Assembly: GCA_023409265.1 (NCBI GenBank)
Contig: JAEYHZ010000008.1
Location: 326,219 to 390,218, forward strand
Length of the DNA: 64,000 nt
Reading direction: 5' to 3'
From: Bacillota bacterium
Lineage (GTDB): Bacteria; Bacillota; Clostridia; Acetivibrionales; DSM-1351
Positions 42,782 to 51,669 of the stretch are shown one piece after another. Every line of letters begins with the position of its first letter. Position 1 is the first letter of the stretch. The notes under the pieces were generated by a model. The model was not told the origin of the DNA. It did not search any database and saw nothing but the letters and a program-made list of their open reading frames with translations. The position numbers and the translations under genes are program-made.

Positions 42782-43525
42782 CTAATCTTCCTGCATACCT
42801 CCAATAAGAGTCTCCCTTCCGACTTTAGAGTACACTCCTATTCTCATTGAAGGTATTTCCACATTAAGCTTGTAATTCGTATAAAAAGGTTTTTCACTTT
42901 CTATGACCCTGCGCATCAAAGCCACCTTATTGTTAAGCATGCTCCTGCTGTGCGCCGGAATAATTGCATTTACAGAGAAAAAGCAGGGTGATGCACTGCC
43001 AACCATGGTATTTTGTCCTATTTCTCTGGAGTCCCCTATTCTGGCAGTTTCGTGGAACTCATCTATTGAAATGGTAGTTTCATCTCCTGCGTAAAGCCGG
43101 AGGTATTCCAGCAGGCCATTGCAGGTTCCGCGTTTCTTATATAGCTGTACAATGGCACTAATCATATCTCTGTTTATAGTTGAACGTGCCTGTTCCAGAG
43201 GAAGAAGCTGAGTGGGCAGAGAGTTTTTCTGTGCCTTGTCTTCTGCCCCGTAAAATTCCGCGGCATCCTCCAGATCAAGTGCCACCCACCCGGCAAGCCA
43301 TTCCAGAAACTGAGGAGGTGTCTGAGCCGGATCAAGATACTTGTCAAACCTGTCCAACAATTCCTCTATACCTTCAGTCTCCTGCCTTTCTGTCCCCCCT
43401 GACAGAATCTGTTCAAAAGCCTTTAGAAATCTTCCCAGAAAATAGGTGTCATCAGTCTGGTTATTACCCTTTTGGAACATTCTGGGAAGGTATTGGGTAT
43501 ATTTGCTGTATTCCTCATAACTCAT
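42782..43525 (-). CDS. Phage tail protein I-like baseplate protein
   Basis: A 247-residue protein of the P2 gpI/TIGR02242 type. The start LPRMFQKGNNQTDDTYFLGRFLKAFEQIL and the later FLEWLAGWVALDLEDAAEFYGAEDKAQ, RDMISAIVQLYKKRGTCNGLLEYL segments are characteristic. It joins fibres to the baseplate wedges. Its ATG overlaps the preceding stop as ATGA, so the two are translationally coupled. C-terminal residues resemble those of eCIS baseplate adaptors (Afp12-associated). Confidence 0.9.
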   Translation of the reverse strand: MSYEEYSKYTQYLPRMFQKGNNQTDDTYFLGRFLKAFEQILSGGTERQETEGIEELLDRFDKYLDPAQTPPQFLEWLAGWVALDLEDAAEFYGAEDKAQKNSLPTQLLPLEQARSTINRDMISAIVQLYKKRGTCNGLLEYLRLYAGDETTISIDEFHETARIGDSREIGQNTMVGSASPCFFSVNAIIPAHSRSMLNNKVALMRRVIESEKPFYTNYKLNVEIPSMRIGVYSKVGRETLIGGMQED

Positions 43526-44394
43526 GCTTCCACCTCGATGTTTAATTCTTTTAGTTTAATAAGCTGGTGAGGCTTAAGAGCCGGAGCCTCCAGTTCTATC
43601 TGTTTCACATGATCAATCCCCGGAATCCGCTCCACAAGATAATATAAGTCGGATTTATAGAGATTTCTTCCAAGAGGCCAGCCTTTCTTTGCTTCACCGC
43701 CCTGAATGGGGTCAATATGAGCTTCTATGACACTTCGTATTGTCTCGGCCAGTTTCTTGTCCCTTGCAGCTACCTGCATGTTTACTTTGATATCCTGATA
43801 ATCTGGGTCCACCACATGAACCCGGTTTGTAAGAACCTTTCTTTCTAAAAGGTATTGTTTGACATATTGTTTGATATTAAATGTCTCCTTCATCAAACCG
43901 GTCTGATTCTGAGTAGACACAATAAGAATTACAGAAACATGTCCGAATTGTTCGGAATCCTCCGACTTCCTGTTTTCCATATCCCTGTTGGCAAGGCATA
44001 TGGTTCTTGCGGAAATGTCCGGAAAAGTCTCCTTAATATTCGGTTTTTCCATCAATGCCTTATATGCCAGCATTTCATAATCCTCTACAGTAACTGCTCT
44101 GGTACATTCCGAAAGCTGCCGGACACCGCGCCGGATTCCCGAGGCCAGTTCCTCACCTTCACCCAGCTGTATCCCCAGTAAATTTAGAAAGCGCAGATAG
44201 TTTTGTTCCGGGATCTGATCAATACGGTAGATTATCATTTCACATAACCATGCAAACAATTCAACCAGTGTTATACCTGGATCAGAGGGGTTGTGATTTG
44301 TCCATTCGGATGTATATACCGGGATCAGGGATTTTGCTTCCTTCACAAGTTCTTCAAAAGTAATATCATCCAGATTTTGTAATGGCAGCGACAT
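43522..44394 (-). CDS. Baseplate J-like protein, small paralogue (wedge)
   Basis: A 290-residue protein from the ATG at 44394 (GGAGG seven bases upstream). It starts LPLQNLDDITFEELVKEAKSLIPVY, then WTNHNPSDPGITLVELFAWLCEMIIYRIDQIPE, the usual first segment of gp6/baseplate-J proteins, followed by the C-terminal wedge region DPYYQDI-like and IQGGEAKKGWPLGRNLYKSDLYYLVERIPG. It lacks the large middle insertion of the 1204-residue homologue next to it. eCIS loci usually carry two such wedge proteins that form a heterodimer (Afp11/Afp12). Confidence 0.9.
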   Translation of the reverse strand: MSLPLQNLDDITFEELVKEAKSLIPVYTSEWTNHNPSDPGITLVELFAWLCEMIIYRIDQIPEQNYLRFLNLLGIQLGEGEELASGIRRGVRQLSECTRAVTVEDYEMLAYKALMEKPNIKETFPDISARTICLANRDMENRKSEDSEQFGHVSVILIVSTQNQTGLMKETFNIKQYVKQYLLERKVLTNRVHVVDPDYQDIKVNMQVAARDKKLAETIRSVIEAHIDPIQGGEAKKGWPLGRNLYKSDLYYLVERIPGIDHVKQIELEAPALKPHQLIKLKELNIEVEA

Positions 44395-44489
44395 TTGTCT
44401 ACCTCCTTCCATTATTTATAATTTGATTTCAGTGTAATTTCCGGTTGCCAATGGCATATAGTCTTCCCACTAAAAATTCCAACCTGTGA

Positions 44490-47400
44490 TTAATCCTGTG
44501 AAGGCATGCAATGACTGCATGTTTGAGCACCTGTCACATCTGTTGGTTTTTCCAGGTATCTTCTGTCTTCTTTTAAAATTTCCGCTGTATGACACTGGTC
44601 GGTTGTATTGCTGACATCATGTATTATTCTGGTATCCCTGTTCAGAAGGTAGGGAAACTGAAGATCAGGTTTCTTGTTTATCAGATGTACACCGCTGAAT
44701 ACCAGTTCATCTTCTTCCAGAAAAACATCACCCGACAGTACTTCGGTTATCTTTAAAGCCGCTGTGTTTGTGTATTCATCATTACGGCTTAAATAAACAA
44801 TATCGCGGGGTTCCAGAACTGCCATTTTAATAAAGAAGTTCTCCTGTCCACCCTTTATTTCATTCAGTATGAAGGAGCGGATTGTCAGATCCTGTGTTAC
44901 AGCCACTTCAATATCACTTCCTACAGGATAGTCGGAAGTTAAAGGATCTCCGTCTTTTGTTGAGCATTCAAGGATGTCTCCGTCAACAGACTTTATGATC
45001 AACTCGGCAGTAGGATAGTTCCTGCACTTAAGCGCTATAGTATGCCCCTCTCTGAAGCCTTTTACCAATAGAGTCTTAACTGGCTTGCCCTGTTCCAGCT
45101 TCTGTGCGAGAGCGAATATTATCCTGTTATCCTTACTTTTAACAGCACTGTATGCGGGATATGGAATTCCCGGTTTATACGGTCCGTCTTTCAGCTGTTC
45201 CAGATTGAGAGTGTAACATTGGACCGAGGCTTTGACGGTAATATCTGCTATATAGTCAACACCGGGTGTATTTTTTATTACCGAACAAACTTCGGATATA
45301 TACAAATTCTTGCCAAGAGTCCAGCCTGTCTTTTCCTGACCTCCGTGCAGAGGGTTCAGAAATTCTCTGAGATTATCAATTATTTGTCCTTCGACTATTT
45401 TGGCCGACTCTGAATTAAAATATTTTACGGCAGCCTCAACCCCTATACGTATGTAGTCCGGGCCTATTACATCCAGGCGGGGGTAATTATCGGAGTTAAG
45501 AACAGCAGCAATTCTCTCAGAAAGGTAACTGTCAATTTCATTAAGCAATTCCTGGCTTGGAACAGGTTTTGAATCGTTATATTCGGGAACAACGATAACA
45601 GTTGCTTTACCCGGTGTAAAATCCAGCTCCCTGTCCATTGTGGGAAAGCATTTAACCAATGCAATCTGAGGAGCAGCTTCGCGTACCAGCCATTCAACAT
45701 CCTCGCAGGTGATTCCACGATCCCAGCTCTTCAATGTATGTGGCCCGCGTATTTTGGCTTCCCCGATTTCCTCCTGATCAAAGCCTCCGTCGGCAGCTAG
45801 GGGGTTTGTTAAGGAATCTATTTCTGCAAAATTATCCCACGCCTTTTTAATGCTGTTGGCCTGTACGTTTCCAATTGCTCCTCCGCCATATCTGTAGTCG
45901 GAAATTATATTTTCCTTTCCTGCAGGCGGTATCATGCCGGTTTTACCATCTCCGAAAGTCAGGCTTCCGCTGCCGGAATCCAGCATATAATGTCTGCTAT
46001 CCGGTCCCGAAAGTGAGAAACTCTGCACTTCCTCCCAGATTACCGGATCACTTTGTCCCAATGTTTCACGCACTTTTACCACCTGTCCGGGTAAAACCGG
46101 AGTACGGGGAAACTGGAAGTTCTGATCGGGCTCTCCGTTACTGGAACCGATTATTTGATCCTTAAGAGTACTTGCATTTGCAGCCCATACAACATTTGAA
46201 TAAATTGTTTTGATTTTTGGTGGAATAACGAAAGAACCCTCTTCCAGCCTTGCGCGTATCCAGTATTGCAGGGCTCCGAAAAGCGAGGTTTTTTCAATAT
46301 CTGCCGGTATGGCCAGTTGCTGTATTTCTCTTCTTGTGAAATCCCTTATAGCATCATTTACACTCAGAGTGAGCCATTTTCTCCCGTTCCAGTACTCCCA
46401 GGCCACTACAGGGTTATGCCCGGTCTGCTCACCGGTCAGAGGGAAAAACAAGGACAGCGGCAAATTGCTTATATCCCTGTTAAAGCCCAGGTATAAAGCA
46501 GGGTCGGTATCGGCACAGGTAGAAAAGAGTTTAAAGGTTTTTCCCTCTGAAGAGCATTCCACAGTCCTGTCAATAAAGAGGAAATTATTCTCTGTAATTA
46601 CGGTCTCCGGGTATACCTGATTGGATGTATAAATATATGTAATCAATATTTCTTTTATTGAAGGTGGAAGAAAACTGGCCTGAGTATACACAACCTGAGA
46701 GAGATTTACTTCTTCGTTTTGTATTGTAACCGGCCTGGTATCATAATTAATTGTACTGTCGGTACCATAATTTCCTGCTATTATTCTGAATCGAATCCAG
46801 TAGTTCTCCTCACCATTCAGATTGTATAATTCTATTTTCGGGCACTTGAATTCCAGCCTTCCACTTTTGGTGAATGCCTCAGTTTCATCCCTGGTAACAT
46901 TACCCTTTGCAGTAACATTCCCAAGCTTTCCGAATTCCACCCACTTAACCCCATTCCAGTGTTCCAACCCCAGCACTACACCATTGGCTTTCGGAGAGGT
47001 CAATCCTTCGGATAGTGATATATTAAGGGTTATCCTGGCATCTGCTTTTGAAAATGCATCTTTGCAGCATATATAAAAGGCGTCATTGAATAACGGTCTT
47101 TCTCCAAAAGGATAGTAATCCTTGGTCAAATCTATGGGGGCATAGTTAAAAACGGCAGACTTGGGCCGCAAAGCTTCCTCGGTGATATCCACACTCATTT
47201 TGATCTCTTCTACATCAGGCATTGAATCAGCATTCAGCAGCGGTGATTTCAATTCGGCAAATATCCAATATTTTGTCCAGCTTTTTAATGAATTGCTCTT
47301 ATCGTAACCCGAAATTGTTTTAGGAGCTATTCCTTCAGCTTTTGAAAAAGAGAGCTCCCCGCTCTGTGAAAAAGCTGACTGCTGAAGACCTGTTTCCACC

Positions 47401-48104
47401 TTCAAAGGAACGGGACTACCCTCTTCATCAAAATAAAACCATTTAATATCGGCTGAAGTATTTACACTTCCCTGCTGTTTAAGTTTCATATTCAGGTTGA
47501 TGACTGCATTCTGCAGACTTAAGAGGCTATCATTACCTATGTAGACACGATGCAAAACAGGCGTATCTCCGCTGAAAAGTCTAGCCTCGCTGTCGGTGGG
47601 TTCAGACGAGAGAAGGAAGTCAAAATCACTCCACTCGTCCTTTAAAGGGTCTATGCCCGCTGCTTTGACGAGATCGGGACGTATTACCGTGAGATCATTT
47701 TCAGTTTCATAAACTACTTCCTCCTGATTTTCCGGCTGCGCCGAAAGCTTCGTACCCGCAGGAATAAAGCCGTCTTTTTCCCAGTCATCTTTTAGTTTGA
47801 AGACTACTGCAGCCTTGGCCACCTTTGGAGAAATCGGACTTACACCTATCAAATTCAGAAAAGCAGTAAAATTCTTTTCAGGTGCTTTATTTAATGCTTC
47901 AATAACATGACCCGTCATATTTGCAAAAATATTGATTAATGCATCAGCCTGCTTGTCCGACTTTATTTCGTTCAAATCTTCAAATTCGGGACAATGATAC
48001 AGCAGCAGACGTCTTATTTCATTTGCCAGTTCTTCCTGGCTTCTTTGGTCAATTTTAGGTAAAATAGTATTCATTATTATGCCCATGCCCAGCATTTCGC
48101 TCAA
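44490..48104 (-). CDS. Large baseplate J-like protein (wedge)
   Basis: A 1204-residue protein. N-terminal SQEELANEIRRLLLYHCPEF and ALINIFANMTGHVIEALNKAPEKNFTAFLNLIG, several Ig-like middle domains (WFYFDEEG, YWIRFRIIAGN, AWEYWNGRKW), and the gp6-like C-terminal core with FGDGKTGMIPPAG, RYGGGAIGNVQANSI, RGITCEDVEWLVREAAP and GGQEKTGWTLGKNLYISEV. It builds the inner baseplate wedge. The frame opens at TTG 48104; ATG 48095 or 48074 are possible starts. A 23-codon frame with GGAGG before its ATG overlaps this region and may couple translation. Confidence 0.92.
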   Translation of the reverse strand: MSEMLGMGIIMNTILPKIDQRSQEELANEIRRLLLYHCPEFEDLNEIKSDKQADALINIFANMTGHVIEALNKAPEKNFTAFLNLIGVSPISPKVAKAAVVFKLKDDWEKDGFIPAGTKLSAQPENQEEVVYETENDLTVIRPDLVKAAGIDPLKDEWSDFDFLLSSEPTDSEARLFSGDTPVLHRVYIGNDSLLSLQNAVINLNMKLKQQGSVNTSADIKWFYFDEEGSPVPLKVETGLQQSAFSQSGELSFSKAEGIAPKTISGYDKSNSLKSWTKYWIFAELKSPLLNADSMPDVEEIKMSVDITEEALRPKSAVFNYAPIDLTKDYYPFGERPLFNDAFYICCKDAFSKADARITLNISLSEGLTSPKANGVVLGLEHWNGVKWVEFGKLGNVTAKGNVTRDETEAFTKSGRLEFKCPKIELYNLNGEENYWIRFRIIAGNYGTDSTINYDTRPVTIQNEEVNLSQVVYTQASFLPPSIKEILITYIYTSNQVYPETVITENNFLFIDRTVECSSEGKTFKLFSTCADTDPALYLGFNRDISNLPLSLFFPLTGEQTGHNPVVAWEYWNGRKWLTLSVNDAIRDFTRREIQQLAIPADIEKTSLFGALQYWIRARLEEGSFVIPPKIKTIYSNVVWAANASTLKDQIIGSSNGEPDQNFQFPRTPVLPGQVVKVRETLGQSDPVIWEEVQSFSLSGPDSRHYMLDSGSGSLTFGDGKTGMIPPAGKENIISDYRYGGGAIGNVQANSIKKAWDNFAEIDSLTNPLAADGGFDQEEIGEAKIRGPHTLKSWDRGITCEDVEWLVREAAPQIALVKCFPTMDRELDFTPGKATVIVVPEYNDSKPVPSQELLNEIDSYLSERIAAVLNSDNYPRLDVIGPDYIRIGVEAAVKYFNSESAKIVEGQIIDNLREFLNPLHGGQEKTGWTLGKNLYISEVCSVIKNTPGVDYIADITVKASVQCYTLNLEQLKDGPYKPGIPYPAYSAVKSKDNRIIFALAQKLEQGKPVKTLLVKGFREGHTIALKCRNYPTAELIIKSVDGDILECSTKDGDPLTSDYPVGSDIEVAVTQDLTIRSFILNEIKGGQENFFIKMAVLEPRDIVYLSRNDEYTNTAALKITEVLSGDVFLEEDELVFSGVHLINKKPDLQFPYLLNRDTRIIHDVSNTTDQCHTAEILKEDRRYLEKPTDVTGAQTCSHCMPSQD

Positions 48105-48165
48105 GATATAATGATAGAAATAGCATGGGCCCGGTACCTCCTTTATTCATTTTTATACCTTTCTT

Positions 48166-48564
48166 TCAACCTTTCCCCACACTTTCAAGATAAAATGGAT
48201 AAACAAGATTTCCCTTACTGTTACTGGATTTGATAATATACTCGATATTGATTTCTATCACCGGTTCCTGGCGGCTCATGTTGGCTGTTACAGATTGTAC
48301 CTCTATTCTGGGTTCCCAGTTAAGAAGTGCGTCCTCAACATAACTCTGAATTAGTGTTGCAGTATTTAAATCGTTGGAGGCAAACACCATCTCATTCAAC
48401 CTGCACCCGAAATCCGGTCTCATTACACGTTCTCCCCTGGCCGTACCCAGTATAAGCATAATGGATTCCTTAATTGATTCTTCTCCTGCAGAAGTACGCA
48501 TTTTAGCTTTCTTTACAGAAAAAGGATATTTTAATCCCTTTCCTAAAAAATCTATGACTTCCAT
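48166..48564 (-). CDS. gp25/GPW-family baseplate wedge protein
   Basis: A 132-residue protein with the family signature GERVMRPDFGCRLNEMVFASN in the middle and EPRIEVQSVTAN further on. gp25-like proteins start sheath polymerisation from the baseplate (Afp9 role). The length is normal. The ATG has GGGAGG upstream. It is parted from the PAAR gene by 263 bases of a dispersed element, the only long interruption in this half of the operon. Confidence 0.93.
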   Translation of the reverse strand: MEVIDFLGKGLKYPFSVKKAKMRTSAGEESIKESIMLILGTARGERVMRPDFGCRLNEMVFASNDLNTATLIQSYVEDALLNWEPRIEVQSVTANMSRQEPVIEINIEYIIKSSNSKGNLVYPFYLESVGKG

Positions 48565-48619
48565 ATTGACCTCCCATATTTATTGATTTATCGCTTAACC
48601 TTTAAAAGGATATAAAGAA

Positions 48620-48836
48620 AAATAAGCTTCATATATAAACCTCCCAAGCCATATAGCGGCCATAAAATGAATTGAAATTTGTTCACTCCGTTATCCGCTT
48701 TAAGGCAAATAAAGGAGGTTAATTGGCCATGTGCGCTTTAAAAGTATTGGCAAATAATTTTAATATTTCGCACGGCCATAAATTCTCAGGTTAGTTTGGA
48801 TGACGAGCATTAGCTAAGTCCTCCAAACTAACCTCC
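48620..48836 (-). promoter_or_regulatory. Dispersed structured leader element, long copy B
   Basis: On the minus strand it starts at the PAAR stop with AGGAGGTTAG, forms a hairpin GGTTAGTTTGGA / TCCAAACTAACC, then AATTTATGGCC, GGCCAATTAACCTCC, GCCTTAAAGCGG, GGAGTGAACAAATTTC, GGCCGCTATATGGC and GGGAGG. It is the same element as 21240-21532; the first hairpin differs (CTTG/CAAG there) but keeps pairing. It ends before a 14-codon frame starting at 48632 (MKLIFLYILLKVKR), so here it does not lead directly into the next large gene. Confidence 0.6.
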
Positions 48837-49223
48837 TATAAGTACTGTTCCAGCAGCTACCACTTTGCCAACCGGGAGGTCAGAGGGGTCATTGCAGGTC
48901 ATGGCAGTGTCTCCGTTTCTGGCTGCCATTTTCCCGTTTATTTTTACAGTAGCGCTTCCCAGCTTTATAGTACCTTTATTACTTGGGGATTTCTGAAAAC
49001 TGTCACCCTTGGGGACATGGGAAGGTGTATTTGTAGCTGTAGAGTCCACTGTAGCTGCCGGTTTTCCCATAATATTCACATTACTGCTGAGTCCTCCGTC
49101 AATAATACCCGTAAATGGATGGGGCAGGGGAACCGGTACTTTACCTGAACCTGCCGGTATCATTACAATATGTATGTCTGTTGCTGTTACCCGATCTCCC
49201 TGTTTGGCGGCCGGTTGTCCCAT
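48828..49223 (-). CDS. PAAR-repeat spike tip protein
   Basis: A 131-residue protein from the ATG at 49223, which has AAAGGAG eight bases upstream. PAAR features include AAKQGDRV and HIVMIPAGSGKVPVPLPHPFTG at the start, and later GTIKLGSATVKINGKMAARNGDTAMTC-type turns. PAAR proteins cap the central spike and can carry cargo (Afp10 role). It lies between the gp5-like spike and gp25 genes, the standard order. The last codons fall within the dispersed element. Confidence 0.93.
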   Translation of the reverse strand: MGQPAAKQGDRVTATDIHIVMIPAGSGKVPVPLPHPFTGIIDGGLSSNVNIMGKPAATVDSTATNTPSHVPKGDSFQKSPSNKGTIKLGSATVKINGKMAARNGDTAMTCNDPSDLPVGKVVAAGTVLIGG

Positions 49224-49286
49224 AAACACAGCTCCTTTCATCTGGCAGTTGAATTTTATAAAATAAACCGTTGATCCTACTGCACA

Positions 49287-50006
49287 CTAATTTATATTTA
49301 CTGTAGCTCCTTTGATTGTCATATTTGCAGACGCCTTAACGTCCATTGATGAAGAAGCTTCAAATTTTGTCGCAGCTGATGACTTCATTTCAATTTCCTT
49401 TGCACTTACCGAGAACTTTCCTTTTGCAGAAATCTGAATGTCTTTATCACAGTTTATGGTTATTTTATTATCCTTTGTACTGATAACAATCTTGTTATTA
49501 CCGGATTTATCAATAACCTTTATGTTCTCATCACCATTTTTATCATCAAGTTCAAGAATATGTCCCTTACTGGACTTAAGCGTTATCTTTTCCTCGTTCT
49601 GTTTGTCGGAGAACTGCAGGATATGACCGCTCCGTGACTTTATCACTCTGGTGTTGTTTTTTCCGTCACTGTTGGTATCGGGCGGGGCATCTTTTCCATT
49701 CCAGAGGGCACCCATTATGAATGGCCGGTTTACATCACCGTTTTCAAAGGCTACCAGGACCTCATCCCCTACTTCCGGGAGGAAAAAAGCGCCTCTTTCC
49801 TTTCCGGCCATAAAGGAAACAATTCTTGCCCAGTTTGATTCCTGCATGCCTAAAAGAGGTATTTTGACCTTTACCAGGCCAGGTCCGGGTTTATCCGAGT
49901 CATTGGCCGAGTCATTTTTAACGACAACACCAATCATCACCCCGAAAATCTTCTCTTCATTTTTTATATAATCAGTAAAATTTGAAATACTAATGCCATC
50001 ACTCAT
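49287..50006 (-). CDS. Baseplate spike protein (gpV/gp5-like)
   Basis: A 239-residue protein with an OB-fold N-terminus (PGLVKVKIPLLG, WARIVSFMAGKERGAFFLPEVGDEVLVAFENGD, FIMGALWNGKD) and a C-terminal triple beta-helix of repeated KxxIxxxxDKxI-type turns. It forms the membrane-piercing needle under the PAAR tip. Together with the hub protein encoded just before it this is a split VgrG (Afp8 equivalent). Its ATG overlaps the hub stop as ATGA. Confidence 0.94.
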   Translation of the reverse strand: MSDGISISNFTDYIKNEEKIFGVMIGVVVKNDSANDSDKPGPGLVKVKIPLLGMQESNWARIVSFMAGKERGAFFLPEVGDEVLVAFENGDVNRPFIMGALWNGKDAPPDTNSDGKNNTRVIKSRSGHILQFSDKQNEEKITLKSSKGHILELDDKNGDENIKVIDKSGNNKIVISTKDNKITINCDKDIQISAKGKFSVSAKEIEMKSSAATKFEASSSMDVKASANMTIKGATVNIN

Positions 50007-51043
50007 ATTCCAGTCCTCTTTACCTTGAATGTAGTCATATATCCCGATTTATCAATATTATGAATAGTTGAAACAATATAATAGCTTCCGCTGAAGCGTT
50101 CATCTATTCCCAGCAGTTTCACAGACTTTCCGGCTCTAACCAAAGGATTGCCATAACATTTACCCTGACCTGTTATAAACTCTTTCAGAAGGCTGTTATA
50201 GGCAGCCTTGGCGGCACTCTGGGCTTCACTTAAATCTATAAGATTTTCAACCCAGACAGCTGCCGGTGACTCTTCTATTGCTTTTGATGAAATGTCAAAG
50301 CCGGATTCCTTTCCATCCATTTTTGTTGTTTCGTCACCTTTTTTCGCTGTTGCTTCCATTTCCTTCTTTTCTTTTATGTCCCAGCCTCGGACTACAACCT
50401 TGCTTCCACGGGTTAATGTCCTTAACTCCAGAGTCAATTCCTCGTAATCCTTTTTATATGTAAAATCGGGAAGGTCAGGCGCTTTGACTGCACGTGATTT
50501 TACAAAATACATTTTCTTGTCGTCGGTATATAATTCAAAGTCCAGATATGCAGCCCTTTTCAGCAAAAACTCATAATTGCTCAGATTATTTTGAAAAACA
50601 TAGGGATATATAGTTTTGGTATCATCTACCTGTGGGGATAAACCATGCTCCTTCGCTATCTCGCTTGCGATTTCACTGTCTTTTTTCTTTGTAAATACCT
50701 TGTTTCTGGTACCCATTCGAAGCCGGTGAAGCAGATCATAACCCCTTATTTCCAATATTGAATGGCTGCACAGGTTGAGTTCCAGTGATGTGATTTCACC
50801 GCTTACAATTGGCTCTGCCTTGTCGAGGCCAATTGACACAGCTATTTTATCTCCGGGTTTAAAGGTCTTCAGGTCTATTCCCCGCCATTTTCCATTTTTG
50901 CTGTCTACCATGTTCAGCTTAATAGAGAACATGGCAGGCAGGTTTATCTCATCTTCTACAGTCACTCCCTCTACAGCACTCATCAGGTCATCTGAAAAAT
51001 CAGTACCGTTTAGCTTGATTTTGTAGTTTGCAACGCTGCCCAT
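50003..51043 (-). CDS. Baseplate hub protein (phage late control D, gp27-like)
   Basis: A 346-residue protein of the gpD/gp27 type with LEIRGYDLLHRLRMGTRNKVFTKKKDSEIA, followed by YPYVFQNNLSNYEFLLKRAAYLDFELY, the classic hub signature. It forms the trimeric adaptor between tube and spike. The charged stretch at about 235-255 (KEKKEMEATAKKGDETTK) lies in a loop. Overlaps the spike gene by four bases; the LysM-protein gene ends 11 bases before it. Confidence 0.94.
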   Translation of the reverse strand: MGSVANYKIKLNGTDFSDDLMSAVEGVTVEDEINLPAMFSIKLNMVDSKNGKWRGIDLKTFKPGDKIAVSIGLDKAEPIVSGEITSLELNLCSHSILEIRGYDLLHRLRMGTRNKVFTKKKDSEIASEIAKEHGLSPQVDDTKTIYPYVFQNNLSNYEFLLKRAAYLDFELYTDDKKMYFVKSRAVKAPDLPDFTYKKDYEELTLELRTLTRGSKVVVRGWDIKEKKEMEATAKKGDETTKMDGKESGFDISSKAIEESPAAVWVENLIDLSEAQSAAKAAYNSLLKEFITGQGKCYGNPLVRAGKSVKLLGIDERFSGSYYIVSTIHNIDKSGYMTTFKVKRTGI

Positions 51044-51054
51044 AACACACCACC

Positions 51055-51669
51055 TTAATCCGGTATTACCAGAGTCCTTCCGAAGTCATTTTTATCAGGG
51101 AATCCGAAAGGATTTATTATCTTATTTGCCTCAGCAATTATACGCCATTTCATAGGGTCCTTAAGTGCTTCTTTTGCAATCAAGTCCAGCCTGTCACCGC
51201 TCTTGACTATCCACAGCTTCCTGCAGGCCTCTCTTCCTTCGGCTTTTTGAACTTTCTTTTCAGGCTCATCGGATATAAATGTCACATCCATCAAGGACCT
51301 TACAGGAGTTCCGTCTTCTAAAAACATGGTAAACTTTTGTTCTATCTTGCTCAGAACCCCCCGGTATCTGAACTCTCCCCATATAAACAGGCATGAAGGC
51401 GGCTTTTTTGTTTCCTTGCCCTCCACTTGCGGCCCCAGCAGGTTGGTAAGTTTTGAGGTTTCAATCTTTACATCCCTGCGTCTTTCATAGGTATCGTAAA
51501 ACAGTGATACTTTAAACTCAGGTGTTTCAGTGCGTACAAACTGCTTTTTGTCATTTTCTCCGGTATACTTGGCTTCATAGGAAACTGTGTATTCGTTTGG
51601 ATTGAACATTACCGAAATTGGAACTGCACCGGGTAAATCCTGTGGAATTATTTGTGCCTTAACTGCCAT
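51055..51669 (-). CDS. LysM-domain tube-baseplate adaptor
   Basis: A 204-residue protein: a conserved N-terminal region (PISVMFNPNEYTVSYEAKY, LFYDTYERRRDV, CLFIWGEFRYRGVL) and a C-terminal LysM fold (WIVKSGDRLDLIAKEALKDPMKWR ... NPFGF). In eCIS and phages such proteins (gp53, Afp7) sit at the tube-baseplate junction. Its ATG overlaps the previous stop codon (TAATG). Confidence 0.93.
   Translation of the reverse strand: MAVKAQIIPQDLPGAVPISVMFNPNEYTVSYEAKYTGENDKKQFVRTETPEFKVSLFYDTYERRRDVKIETSKLTNLLGPQVEGKETKKPPSCLFIWGEFRYRGVLSKIEQKFTMFLEDGTPVRSLMDVTFISDEPEKKVQKAEGREACRKLWIVKSGDRLDLIAKEALKDPMKWRIIAEANKIINPFGFPDKNDFGRTLVIPD

Noticed and set aside
31175..43525. Prophage
   Set aside because: There are tail-type genes only; no capsid, portal, terminase, integrase or lysis gene, and the AAA+ ATPase plus DUF4255 mark an eCIS.
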